Assembly (NCBI GenBank): GCA_963402885.1
Contig: OY727100.1
Location: 14,849,395 to 14,913,394 of the forward strand
DNA: 64,000 nt
Direction of reading: 5' to 3'
DNA from: Antedon bifida
Lineage: Eukaryota > Echinodermata > Crinoidea > Comatulida > Antedonidae
How positions within the stretch are numbered: position 1 is the stretch's first letter; each line of letters opens with the position of its first letter. The translations under genes and the position numbers were made by a program. The notes below the pieces were generated by a model that was not told the DNA's origin, ran no database searches, and saw only the letters and a list, made by a program, of their open reading frames with translations. Positions 1-10,800 of this stretch are shown one piece after another.

Positions 1-703
1 TTCACATTTGAATGCTTTTTTATCAAATCCCCTTCCAACATTTGATGTGTCTGTATTGTACAATGGATCATTTTTACACCAGATCTATAACTGTTTTAAA
101 ACATTTCAAAAACCAGAAAAGGCACTTGAATTTGTAGATAACAGCAATGCTCTAGGGGATGAGTTTCATGTATTGTCTTTTATGTATTCTACTGTGATGG
201 AGCATTCTAAATCTCCAAAAGGTGCTCCCAAAGGATCCACAGATTCTAAGGAAGAAACTAAAGGTGCTAGCAAACAAAAGGGAGGTAAAGTTGATGAACT
301 AAAAAAAGTAGCTGGAGGTGGTAAGAAAGAAACCAGTGGCAACAGACAAACAGATGGAGGCATAAAAAAGCCTGAAGGTGCTCAGAAAAAACATGAAAAC
401 ATTGGCTCTCAAACTAATAGACGAGAAAGAAACAAAGATGGCGGAAGGGGATCATGGGGTGGTGGAAGAACTTCACAAAGTAGTGAAAAGGGTGATACAG
501 TAGGTGGTGAAAGAGGTGGAAGCAGTGCCAAAGGTGGTGAAAAGGATGCCAGTAGATGTGGTGGAAGGGGTGCAAGTGGAGGTAGTGGAAGGGGTGCCAA
601 AGGAGGTGGTGGAAGCAGTGCCAAAGACGGTGAAAGGGATGCCAGTAGAGGTGGTGGAAGGGTTATACGGCCCAGAATTCGCACGACCATGATAATTTCG
701 TAA
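1..703 (+). pseudogene. Truncated copy of the ASTE1-like gene (3' part)
   Basis: Positions 1-661 repeat positions 29573-30233 of the intact ASTE1-like gene almost base for base; I found two substitutions (near 119 and 150). The open frame continues the same protein (FDVSVLYNGSF, then the KGAPKGS tail and the first Gly/Arg repeats). At about 662 the match stops inside a GGTGGTGGAAGGG repeat unit; a dozen unrelated residues follow, then a stop at 701-703. The nuclease core would lie left of the window, so it is not known whether a whole gene once stood here. The ATG at 8 is an internal methionine-like codon context, not a real start. This is either a very recent duplication with a breakpoint in the repeat, or an assembly duplicate. 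Confidence 0.85.
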
Positions 704-1594
704 TTTTAGAAAAAAAAATACTGTTGAGGAAAAAAATTATAGTAGTAATATAAAGTAAATTTATTGATATACATACTCCAGAAATAATATTGAAAAAGGA
801 CGTTTAATTTAAAAAATATTCCTATTTGTAATTTGACACCACCTCGCGGCCTAGAATTCGTCCGGTTGTTTCACTTTTCGCAATATTCGCACACGCCCTC
901 TATAGTTTTAAAGGCGCTCGAAATGTAACCGTGTCGCGTGCAATATGCATAGAAACCCGGAAGTTCGGCCTAGGGAATCCTTTGTGTTTGCAATGTAACG
1001 TTATAATGGCATACTAGTTGTTTGTTCATTTTAAATGTCATATATAATTAATATATATATATTTTACAGGAATAGGCTGGTATTTGAACATAATTTATTG
1101 GCACATCAACAGCAGCTGGTGAATGAATAAGATTGATAACACCATCCAAGGTTAAGCACGTATTAACTGTCTGTAGGGAGTTCTGACTGATTCACAGATT
1201 GTTAGGCAACGTTGTTGAATTTTATTGTTTTTCAACATGGCATGTTTGAAAAAAAAAATTTAAGTCACAGCAATTAAAAGATTGTGAATAAAATAATAAT
1301 TAACTATTGAAGTGGTTAATACTATAGATATTATGTTGAAACATCCCGTTGTCTTCAGGAATTTATCCTTAAGTTTATAGTAGCTACATGTACTGTGTAA
1401 AAATATGATTGATTGGAATGGAAGAATGTTAATTGAGCAATGATATTATTTGCTAAAATGGTAATAAATGTTGGCAAAATAAATATATACATACACACAT
1501 TTCTATTTGGACAATTAGGCCTACTGTCTCATCCATTTTTTTTATTTTTTTAAATTTTTTTTTAAAGATTATTATATTCATTATTTTCCAGCTA
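704..1594. other. Spacer between ASTE1 fragment and transposon
   Basis: AT-rich, no coding signal on either strand. Short AT runs occur near 1050. I could not find a terminal repeat here matching the far side of the transposase at 3.5 kb, so the 3' end of that transposon is not located. Confidence 0.5.
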
Positions 1595-3546
1595 TCATAA
1601 ACATCTCTCGCATCGCCAGTCAAGCTCTGCCAACTCCTCATTGGTCATGCTGTCCAAGTCAGTAATGTCTGTACACGCATGATGGTACCAGCGTGGACAG
1701 CTCTCACAACCGACCCATACATCTGGGTTGTCGTCATACTTCTTTTTGCACTTGCTGCAGATGTTTTCATCTATCTGTTGTGTTCTTTTTTTGGTTTTTA
1801 ATTTTTTTTTTCGTTTTCCATTCGTTTTTCTTCTCTGACTCTCTTTCTTTCTTCTTTTGCTTCTTCTTCTTCCCTCTTCTTTTCTTCCTTCTCCCTCAGC
1901 ATTTCCCGAAATATTGTTCCCGATATTACATTCGGCAGCACCTTTTTATTTGCGTTCGCTTTTTGTTGATATTCCCTTCTTGGGTAGACCAAGTGCTGCG
2001 CTAGGCATGGCGAAGTATACGAAGTTTCTGGATGCCTTCCTACCGAGGCTGATGGTCGCCTAGGAAGGGGAACGGTGTGTGACGTCCCTGATGTTGTTGG
2101 GATGTCGTGAGGTGGTCGGTCAACGGTCTTAAGTTTTTTCCATGTTTCGTACATGGGATCCGGCACATCGTACCCTTCTCGAAGCCGACGATGGTATGTG
2201 GCAATCAAGTCAGGACCGATGGCGGATTCCAGAGCAAGAAGGGCGGTCTTCGTAGGTGATGATGTTGATGTTGTTGTTGGTGGTTGTCGTATTGGGGTGT
2301 TGGTGGAAGTAGATGCTGGTGTTAATGACGTGTGGTCGTGGTAAACGGTGGAGGGCAGTAGCTTGTCGGTGTCAACGGCGGCAGGATTGAATGGAAATAA
2401 ACCACATTTCCGAAATCCAGAAATGGCATTTTTTGATTTTGCGCCCTCTTTCCATGCCTCCGCAAACACCGAAGAGAAGGCTTGCTTGGTGACAACTTGA
2501 CCAGGATGTTGTATGGTGTACTCGCGTACACAGTTGTACCAAGACGCCTTGACCGACTTGTACACAGCCACATCAAGAGGTTGGATAATGTGACTGGCAT
2601 GTGATGGCAGGCAGTAAAGAATGTCATTTTCTTTACAGAAGTCGGCCGTCTCTAAGTTTATGTGCGATACGTGCCCATCCACAAATAAAATAATAGGAAA
2701 TGGAATGTTGAGTGATCGAACAAAAGGATGAAAATGGTTTGTTATATATTCGTAAAAGATTTCGGAATTCATCCAGCCGGTCTTCGATTTTGCAAAAGAC
2801 GAATCGGCTGGTGCACCATCAAGGGGGTCATAGGCAAACCGAACACCCGGAAATATGATCAGCGGCGGAATGTATTGCCCTATTGCATTACATGCACCCA
2901 CGACCGTGATCTGTTGCCGGGTGGATGCCGTTTGTTGGTAGACATTCTTTGCCCCCTTGGGTGCAATGACCCTCTCGGTCTTCCCTTGGAGAGGGAAGCC
3001 GATTTCGTCTGCATTAAACAGACGACGAGGGTCAGCGAAGACCTCCTCGTTCTTGCTCTCCACCATGTAGTCGGAACACTCCCTGAACCACCTCTGGATT
3101 TTATTGACCGTCACATCAGCACGTTCCCTTCCTAGTGCCTCAGGTAGGCGCATCGATAGTTCTTGATGACGACGTAAAAAATTACGCGTCCATCGACGAC
3201 CAGGCAGATTATCGACGAAGGGGTTTGGTCTGCCATCGGCATCCAGAAACTTCTTAATAACTACTTTCTTCATCTCCATCATCGTCCTTCCATAACCAAT
3301 CTTCGCCATCCCTATCGCCCATTCCACTAGCTGTTCCTCTTCCTTCTTCGATAAAATCGGGTCTGGTCCTTGAGTCGATTCGATGGGGGTTCTGCCGCTG
3401 CACTTATCCCGAATTGTTGATTTAGGGATGCCATACATTCGAGCAGCTGCCCCATATGAAAGCTCCCCCTTCCTTACCCGCCCACAGGCAATACGGACAA
3501 CCTCCTGGCTATACTTTCTGTATTTACCGTCTTGTAGTCCAGGCAT
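1595..3546 (-). mobile_element. Pogo/Tigger-like DNA transposon with C-terminal PHD finger (frameshifted)
   Basis: Coding part of a Tc1/mariner-superfamily element. The transposase frame runs 3546 to 1798. Downstream on the same strand, but in another frame, 1765-1595 encodes a cysteine-rich domain: ICSKCKKKYDD, GCESCPRWYHHAC, WRCERCL, stop. The spacing C-x2-C, C-x2-C, H-x2-C, C-x2-C is that of a PHD finger. A run of ten A residues (revcomp of 1802-1811) sits exactly where the frames part, so a slippage indel probably separated them. Terminal inverted repeats and target duplication were not found with confidence. Confidence 0.75.
1798..3546 (-). CDS. DDE_1 transposase (pogo/Tigger/Jerky-like)
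   Basis: A 582-residue frame. Residues about 12-48 form a pipsqueak-type helix-turn-helix (YSQEVVRIACGRV, then YGAAARMYGIPKSTIRD), followed by a CENP-B-type DNA-binding region to about residue 150. The catalytic DDE_1 domain has FNADEIGF (Asp180), LFVDGHVSH (Asp290) and IIQPLDVAVYKS (Asp325); the last two acids are 34 residues apart, as in pogo-group enzymes. The tail is Lys/Glu/Arg-rich and ends at a poly-A frameshift just before a PHD finger. All three catalytic acids are present and there are no internal stops, so the element looks young. Domesticated relatives (JRK, TIGD genes) exist, but nothing here suggests domestication. Confidence 0.92.
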   Translation of the reverse strand: MPGLQDGKYRKYSQEVVRIACGRVRKGELSYGAAARMYGIPKSTIRDKCSGRTPIESTQGPDPILSKKEEEQLVEWAIGMAKIGYGRTMMEMKKVVIKKFLDADGRPNPFVDNLPGRRWTRNFLRRHQELSMRLPEALGRERADVTVNKIQRWFRECSDYMVESKNEEVFADPRRLFNADEIGFPLQGKTERVIAPKGAKNVYQQTASTRQQITVVGACNAIGQYIPPLIIFPGVRFAYDPLDGAPADSSFAKSKTGWMNSEIFYEYITNHFHPFVRSLNIPFPIILFVDGHVSHINLETADFCKENDILYCLPSHASHIIQPLDVAVYKSVKASWYNCVREYTIQHPGQVVTKQAFSSVFAEAWKEGAKSKNAISGFRKCGLFPFNPAAVDTDKLLPSTVYHDHTSLTPASTSTNTPIRQPPTTTSTSSPTKTALLALESAIGPDLIATYHRRLREGYDVPDPMYETWKKLKTVDRPPHDIPTTSGTSHTVPLPRRPSASVGRHPETSYTSPCLAQHLVYPRREYQQKANANKKVLPNVISGTIFREMLREKEEKKREEEEAKEERKRVREEKRMENEKKN

Positions 3547-6072
3547 ATCTAAAGTTTAATAACGATGAACGGTTTATTTTTTTTAACTGTTTTTTTTTTC
3601 ACAATACTAAACACAAACTAGATTTGAACTCGTCACTACGGACGAGTTAGGTTATCCGCAGCGCAAAAGCCACGCGCACGTCATACGTTAGAATATTGCG
3701 CGCAGAAAAACGATTATGCCCTTGAAAAAATGTTACTGTGCTCTCTATTTTTTGTCACGTCTAAGCATATACAGTATACACTATATACTGTATATGTACT
3801 ACATACAGTGCAGAATAGGTGAAAATAAGTGACCAAAGTTATTGACGCTTTTGCACACGATGACGTCAAAACAATTTTAACAATGGTAAATCATGCGAAA
3901 GATAATTGATTGACCTAGACATATAAAAAAAATGGAGGAAACTGGAATACGGATAAGTGGAGATGCGCTCTATTAAATGTGACGAGCTATGAAGAAAGAG
4001 ACAAAAATCCAATATTTTATATTCGAGTGGCCATACGATGACGTCACAATGTCCGGTTAGCCAAATGGATGCACGATTCTATATCTACAACTCATCTACT
4101 TTCAGAATATGTAAAAAAAAATAAAATTGACCATGTAGTTTAGAATCTATGACTGTTTAAACAAAGGTATAATTTTGACAAATTTTTGAAATTGTTTATC
4201 AAAAACGCGCGCAAATTGTTCAATTCTACGTGCTCGTATGACGTGATTTTAAGTCGAAATTGTTTGAAAGTTGGTAAAATTACTAGAAAAGGCTGAAAAA
4301 ACAAAAATCAAGCAAAAAAAACATGTTTTTGCCCTATGTGCGCACGCGCGCGTAAAAATATTGCGCACGCGTGGGAAATTTTGAAATGCTCAAAATGACA
4401 TGAAACGCGTAGAAAGTTGATTAGAAATGAATTTTTCGCAATTTGAAATTTTAAACGCGCGTGCGCAGATAACTTTTTGCGCAACCTGCCATTTTTAATC
4501 CATAGAAAGTTTGCGCTTGATATGACTTAAATTTTCACCAAGTTTCAATACAAAATGACTTTTGGTTTTTAATCTATGATCAATCATTGAAATTCATAAA
4601 ATCGCGTGTAACTTACGCTGCGCGACTCAAAATTCATAAAAAAAAGTTTCTTGCACATCTACAGCTGCAGGTCAATCTTATGACAAAGTTATACAATCTT
4701 ATGTTAGCCAGAATTTGAGATACGCTGCGAACAAAATTCGTGGAAAGAAAGAAGAATATAGAAAAAAAAAAAAAAAAAAAAAAAAAAGAAAAAAAAGATC
4801 CTGACAATAACAAGGGGTTATCCGCCAAGTGCGGATAACCAATAAATGACATCGAACAATAAAACGCAACATCAAAACGGTTAAAATAAATATGCCAAAC
4901 AACAGGGTTAAAAAAGCAACTTATCTGTATTGTATACATGAGTGATTTAGATGTTTCAGCATCAGTATGTTCATTGATGTCGTTTCTCTGATGTCAGAAT
5001 GGATCTTTGATTTTATACGATCCAATCCTAACACGGGAAAATATCTGATGCTACACTCGTTCGAAGGTTTCCAATACAAATGTTAATTACAACAAACAAA
5101 AATGATAAGTAATAAACAATGTTTTCTTTGTAAATGTTATATATTTATTGTTAAATATTAAAAATATAATTTACACTCTGTATAAAATAAACGGTACACG
5201 TACTGTTCAATGTGTAAATATTTCAAATATAAATACTGTTTAAATTATTTGAAGGATGGACTGTGGATAACCTTTAAAAAAAAAGAACATTTAATTATTA
5301 TTTGAATAATGTATATTAATTATGCCAATTAAATAACATTAGTTAGCAGGCCCACACGTGTGTGCTTACGACATATACCTCACGTACTAATTTTTTTTTT
5401 AATGTTCTTGATTTAATTCTTGATATAAATCTGTAATAAAAAAAAAAGTTAACATTTAATTTTTATGTTTATTTAATTTTTTAAATATTTAGGCCTATAG
5501 CTATTGAATAAAAAACTGTTTTATTGAGTTATATTTGGTTAAAACGCCTAATTAAGACGGCTAAGAAGCATCTAATCACCCAAAAACAGTATATTATTAA
5601 CAAATTGTATAGCGCCACCAACCGGGCGAATTTTGAACCCAACTGGATTTTAGTGATGACGTAAGCATCAGACGAACAAATTATTTTTGTTTGGCCAGTT
5701 ATCAAAGACCATATAAATCATAAATTACAAGTATATCTCTTTAAATTTAGATTTTTTGGGCTTTTGCACGTGGCCCATACTCGTTAGCTAATTGCGTAAT
5801 TAAGAAAAATTCAAATTTTGTACCTACCTTGACTTGCAAAATATCGATTTTTTAATTCAAAGTTTCGCGGTAAACTGCTCGGACCTACGTTACGATCGAA
5901 GCAGAGAAGTAATTTTACAGTTCAGTGAACAAATTATTTTGATTGGTTGATGGGTTATGTTTATAAATGAATATTTATAAGTGGGCGGGTGAAATCTGAC
6001 ACCGTGTGAAATCTGGGTCGTATACCTATACGGCATAATCAATCAAACACCAATACTTCTAAAGGCTTTTAA
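3547..6072. other. Non-coding region with CpG-dense stretch and palindrome
   Basis: No gene seen. 3640-4640 is unusually rich in CpG words (repeated cgcgcg, gcgcacgcg, acgcgt) within AT-rich DNA. The 10-mer GGTTATCCGC occurs at 3652 and again in the hairpin at 4816-4840. A run of about 35 A residues lies at 4762-4797. 5600-6072 is probably the 5' untranslated part of the following LINE, but I cannot place its 5' end. Confidence 0.5.
4816..4840. repeat. 25-bp perfect hairpin
   Basis: GGTTATCCGC, five-base loop CAAGT, then GCGGATAACC: two 10-bp perfect arms. The same 10-mer occurs at 3652-3661, so it may be a transposon end motif. Confidence 0.8.
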
Positions 6073-7026
6073 ATGATGTCTACGAAGCCAAATTTAAGAT
6101 CAAAACGGACAACCGGGAAATCAACCGATAATTTATCTGTGCCTACCGAAGGCCCGATCAACGATGGAGAACAGCCTGCTACCCAGCCTGCTGATTCACC
6201 CAACATACCAGAAACCGAAGCCTTGCCGGTACAACAACAAAGCCCATTGTTGTCAAAGGACTCGTCTACTTTGCAAGATGTTAAGCTCCTCCTATCAGAC
6301 GATAAGGAACTTGTAAGTATTGTTGCAGCAACGATAAGCAAACATATTCTTTCGTCACCCGATCTTATGGATAAAATAATATCATCCATATGCGGAAATG
6401 AAACCGTAATAAGATCAATAAGTGACGCTATTATTGACCAGGTTAGCCAAAATATTTACAGTAGCATTTCCATGGACAACGAGACTATAGCGGGCGACAT
6501 TATTACTCTACAAGAGCAAAATGACCGTCTGAGAAAAGAACATCGCGGTATAGTGGACAAGATCGATGACCTCGAACAGTACAGTAGGCGCAACTGCCTA
6601 CTAATTCACGGAGTACCCGAAACGGCAAATGAAAACACAGATACCTTAACTCTAGATATTATAACATCACGCATCTGCGAAGATATGGAACTAATCGAGA
6701 TTGACCGAACTCACCGACTTGGACGGAAGAGAGTACTCCATAACAACAAAACACGCAGCAGTTCTAAACCGAGGCCTCGTCCGATTATCGTAAAATTTTC
6801 CACATACCGCGCACGAGCAGATGTATTTCGCAACAAGAAATTGCTTAAAAATTCTTCTTACTCTATAACCGAGAACTTAACACCTTCTCGCATGACCCTC
6901 CTGCGCGAAGCGGGCGCACATGCCGCTGTGGAAGCCGCGTGGTCGCTCGATGGACGGATCAACTGCCTTCTGCATAACAAGAAGAAGATTGTCATTAGGT
7001 CTACATCCGACCTCCGTAATCTCTAG
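6073..7026 (+). CDS. LINE ORF1 protein (coiled coil + L1-type RRM-like)
   Basis: 317 residues. Residues 1-60 are low-complexity and polar. A coiled-coil stretch (LQEQNDRLRKEHRGIVDKID) leads into DDLEQYSRRNCLLIHGVPE, the hallmark of the L1-type/transposase_22 ORF1 RNA-binding fold. RTHRLGRKR and PIIVKFSTYRARADVFRNKK follow, also conserved in this family, and the C-terminal part ends near residue 317. Known ORF1 proteins of this type coat the element's RNA as nucleic-acid chaperones. ORF2 begins about 790 bp downstream. Confidence 0.85.
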   Translation: MMSTKPNLRSKRTTGKSTDNLSVPTEGPINDGEQPATQPADSPNIPETEALPVQQQSPLLSKDSSTLQDVKLLLSDDKELVSIVAATISKHILSSPDLMDKIISSICGNETVIRSISDAIIDQVSQNIYSSISMDNETIAGDIITLQEQNDRLRKEHRGIVDKIDDLEQYSRRNCLLIHGVPETANENTDTLTLDIITSRICEDMELIEIDRTHRLGRKRVLHNNKTRSSSKPRPRPIIVKFSTYRARADVFRNKKLLKNSSYSITENLTPSRMTLLREAGAHAAVEAAWSLDGRINCLLHNKKKIVIRSTSDLRNL

Positions 7027-7176
7027 ATGTAATTAAAACATCAACTATCAATTAATATTGCTTGTATGTTCCGCTTTGCGGATTCAGCTACAGTAAACAT
7101 TGATTGTTCCTGTCTGATCCCAAAATTATTTATATTACATTACTCCTGCTGTTGTCGTTTATCGTCATCATCATCT

Positions 7177-7194
7177 TTTATTATTATTATTATT

Positions 7195-7274
<80 letters not shown>
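7177..7274. repeat. (ATT)n microsatellite
   Basis: About 33 near-perfect ATT units inside the LINE spacer. Confidence 0.95.
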
Positions 7275-7760
7275 GGTATTATTATTACTAGTATTATTAT
7301 CATCTCATTTGTATTGCTATACCATTCACTTGATCGTAATAGTTAATTGATAATTGGTACGGTACGGTATTATTAATTATTATTATTTTTCTTTATTATA
7401 ATACCGTTATTATATTATTACGACTACTATTCAATAATTGTAACAACTGATATCCCTAAAATCACTATTATGAAGTATATTGATTTATATACCTATCATT
7501 ATTATTCCCTTTGTTTTCATACTATTAGCAATACTTTTAATCAATAACTTTGAGAATAAATATTGTATAACTAATATTACTTTAATTACCAATAACTCTA
7601 TTATCAAACATATATATTGGTATAAAAATAAGTAAACAACCAACCCCAATGCCTTAATTTAATTTAAAACTTCCATATTACGCAATTTTGTAGTGCTCTG
7701 TGCGATTATGCAATATTATTCCTACTTATAATTCACCTGATAAATCGAATATTTATAAAC

Positions 7761-7762
<2 letters not shown>

Positions 7763-7799
<37 letters not shown>

Positions 7800-7809
7800 G
7801 TTATTATTA
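7763..7809. repeat. (ATT)n microsatellite
   Basis: About 15 ATT units ending just upstream of the ORF2 start codon at 7819. Confidence 0.95.
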
Positions 7810-7818
7810 ATTGTTTAA

Positions 7819-10800
7819 ATGTATACTCGTTCTATGTCTTGTGTGTCTTGTGATAAATGTATAAGGGTAGCCACATATGTTAACTGTGATATTTGCAATA
7901 AGCCTTCTCATGCAACCTGCGCCGGTTTTCCCTACTCAAATTCGCTCAAATTTTACTGCTGCAAATGTCTTGAAGAAACCCTTCCTTTCAATCACATAAT
8001 TGATGATGATGAATTCAAACATGAAATAAAACAGTTAAACAATGATCATACCATAAATTATTCTAATCTGCAATCATTACTATTTAATCCTTTTGATCTA
8101 AACGACAATAATGATTACGACTATATTAATGAAATAACTAATCATAATGATAAATGTGAATATTATTTGAGTGATTCATTTAACAACAAAATAATCAACA
8201 CAAATTCCAATCTCAGTATACTTCATATGAACTCCCGAAGCCTCATAAAAAACTTTAATTCCATCACAAACTATCTTCTTACTCTAAATCATAAATTCCA
8301 AATTATTGGTTTTAGTGAAACCTGGTTGGATAACATCAACAATGTACCGTCTCCACTCACTCATATCGAAGGATACACAATGATACAATCTAACCGTGCA
8401 TGTAAAAGAGGCGGGGGAGTTGCCATTTACATTTCAGATGAACTAAATTTCAAAATCAGAAGTGACATAAATTTACCAACAAACCAAAATTATGATTCGT
8501 TATTTATTGAAATAGAATCTATTACCAAAAATAGCATTGTTGGTATTATCTATAGGCCTCCCAATAGCTCTTTTCAACCATTCATAAACAATATTTCTAA
8601 CTGCATTGATTCAATAACAAAGGAAAAAAAACAATTATTTGTCTGTGGTGACTTTAACCTAGACCTTATAAAACACTCAACCCATAACTACACGAATGAA
8701 TTCTTAAACACCATGTACTCAGCATCTTTATATCCTCTAATTGACAAACCAACTAGAATAACCACTAAAACATCTACACTTATTGATAATATTTTTACAA
8801 ATGTACTTGACCAAAAACTAACTCCTGGTATTCTTTTTAACGACATTACTGATCACTTTCCAGTATTCCAAATCCTAAACAATTCCCATTCAAATCAAAT
8901 AAAAAATTTAAAATGTAACAAAAAACATTACTCAAGAAAGATAAACCAAGAAAATATAGCATCTCTAGGGATTAACTTAATGAACACGAACTGGGACGAT
9001 GTCTACCAAAATAACTCTGCAAATGAATCCTACAATATTTTTCTCGACAGATTTTCTTCACTATACGATACTCACCTCCCAAAGACAAGAACTAAAATTA
9101 ACAAACGTAAACTTTGTAAACCATGGATAACAAAAGGTATAATCAAATCTATAAACACTAGAAATAAATTATATAAAAAATATATAAAAACACCAAATAT
9201 GATTAATAAAACCAATTACATTACTTACAGAAATAAACTCACACGACTAATAAGAACATCATGTAAGCAACACTATACAAATAAGTTTAACGACTATAAA
9301 AATAACATTAAAAAAACCTGGAATATAATTAATAACATTCTCTGTAAAAACACCACAAAGACGCTACCTAGTTATTTTACAGATAATTGTACAAAAATTA
9401 CTGACCCATCTCAAATTGCCAATAAATTCAATCGCTATTTTACTGATATTGGACCTAAACTTTCTTCTAAAATTTCGGCTACTCATGGCAACTTTACTGA
9501 TTATCTAAGGAATCTCACTCAAAATTCAATTTTCTTCCAACCTACATCTGGTAAAGAGATTCTTGAAATAATTGCTAATCTAAAAAACAGTAAAAGTGCT
9601 GGCCTTGATGATATTGAACCCACGATTATTAAAGAAATTGGACCTTTTATTACCAGACCCCTTACCCACATTTTTAATCTATCACTAACTAATGGTGTAT
9701 TTCCATCATCCTTAAAAATCGCCAAAGTAATTCCTATTCATAAAAAAAATGATTCCCATTCCTTTGAAAACTACCGTCCAATCTCAATTTTGCCTTGCTT
9801 TTCTAAAATACTCGAACGCCTTATATACAATAGACTTTACAACTTTCTTTCTTCACATAAATCTTTTCATGATAACCAATATGGCTTCAGACCAAAACAT
9901 TCTACCGATCTTGCAATCCTTGACATTCAAAGTAAAATCTCTAACGCCTTATCTAAAAACCACCATACTATTGGCTTATTTTTGGACTTGTCTAAAGCAT
10001 TTGACACTATTAACCACACAATTCTTTTAACTAAACTTAGTCACTATGGTATCCGTGGAACTCCTCTATCTCTACTTTCTAACTATCTTCAAAACAGACA
10101 ACAAATCACCTCTTTCGGCTCCTACTCCTCAGAAGTTCTTCCCATAACATGCGGTGTGCCCCAAGGATCAATTCTTGGTCCTCTACTTTTTCTCATCTAT
10201 GTCAACGACATCATCAACGCTTCCAACTCTTTTGAATACGTCCTGTTTGCCGACGACACGAACATTTTTTCCTCCCATCCTGACTACAACACCTTAACTA
10301 GAATTTTTAATAAGGAAATAAAACATATATCTCACTGGCTTAAACTTAATAGACTCTCACTAAATATAAACAAAACTGAATATATACACTTTTCTCCAAA
10401 TAGAACATGCAATGACAATCAAAACACAATCCATATAGAAAACACTCCTATCAAAAGGGTTACTTATTCTCAGTTCCTTGGTGTAACTATAGATGATAAC
10501 TTAAACTGGAAAACCCATATAACAAATATAGCTAATAAAATTTCAAAAAACATCGGTGTCTTAAAAAAACTTAAATATATTCTACCCTCTAATATCCTCT
10601 TTTCTTTATATAACACATTAATTTTACCTTATCTATCCTATTGTAACATTGCTTGGGGAATTACAGATACTAAAAATAAAACTCTCTGTCCATGGGCTTC
10701 CACACATATTTCTAAATTAGACAAACTCTTTAAACTCCAAAAACGGGCTATTCGCATTTGTACCAATTCTCACTATATAGCCCACACAAAGTCCCTTTTC

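Larger units (their letters stand above)
7027..7818 (+). other. LINE inter-ORF spacer with ATT arrays
   Basis: The unusually long spacer between ORF1 and ORF2. It contains two long ATT arrays (7177-7274 and 7763-7809) and otherwise AT-rich DNA. The apparent poly-isoleucine frame at 7066-7350 is only the repeat read as codons. Confidence 0.7.

Noticed and set aside
662..690. EcoRI-adaptor-like sequence (AGAATTCGCACGA) suggesting cDNA-library contamination
   Set aside because: Only a partial match to common adaptors, and genomic-looking sequence continues; noted only as a reason to check the junction at 662.
4634..4939. Phe-rich frames at 4.7-4.9 kb
   Set aside because: Arise from the poly-A run read in reverse.
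850..5650. Possible terminal repeats AATTCGTCCGGTTG / inverse near 5625
   Set aside because: Match of about 14 bp with a mismatch, no target duplication, and the enclosed span mixes unrelated elements.
7066..7350. 94-residue frame with poly-isoleucine
   Set aside because: It is the ATT microsatellite read as codons; no real protein.
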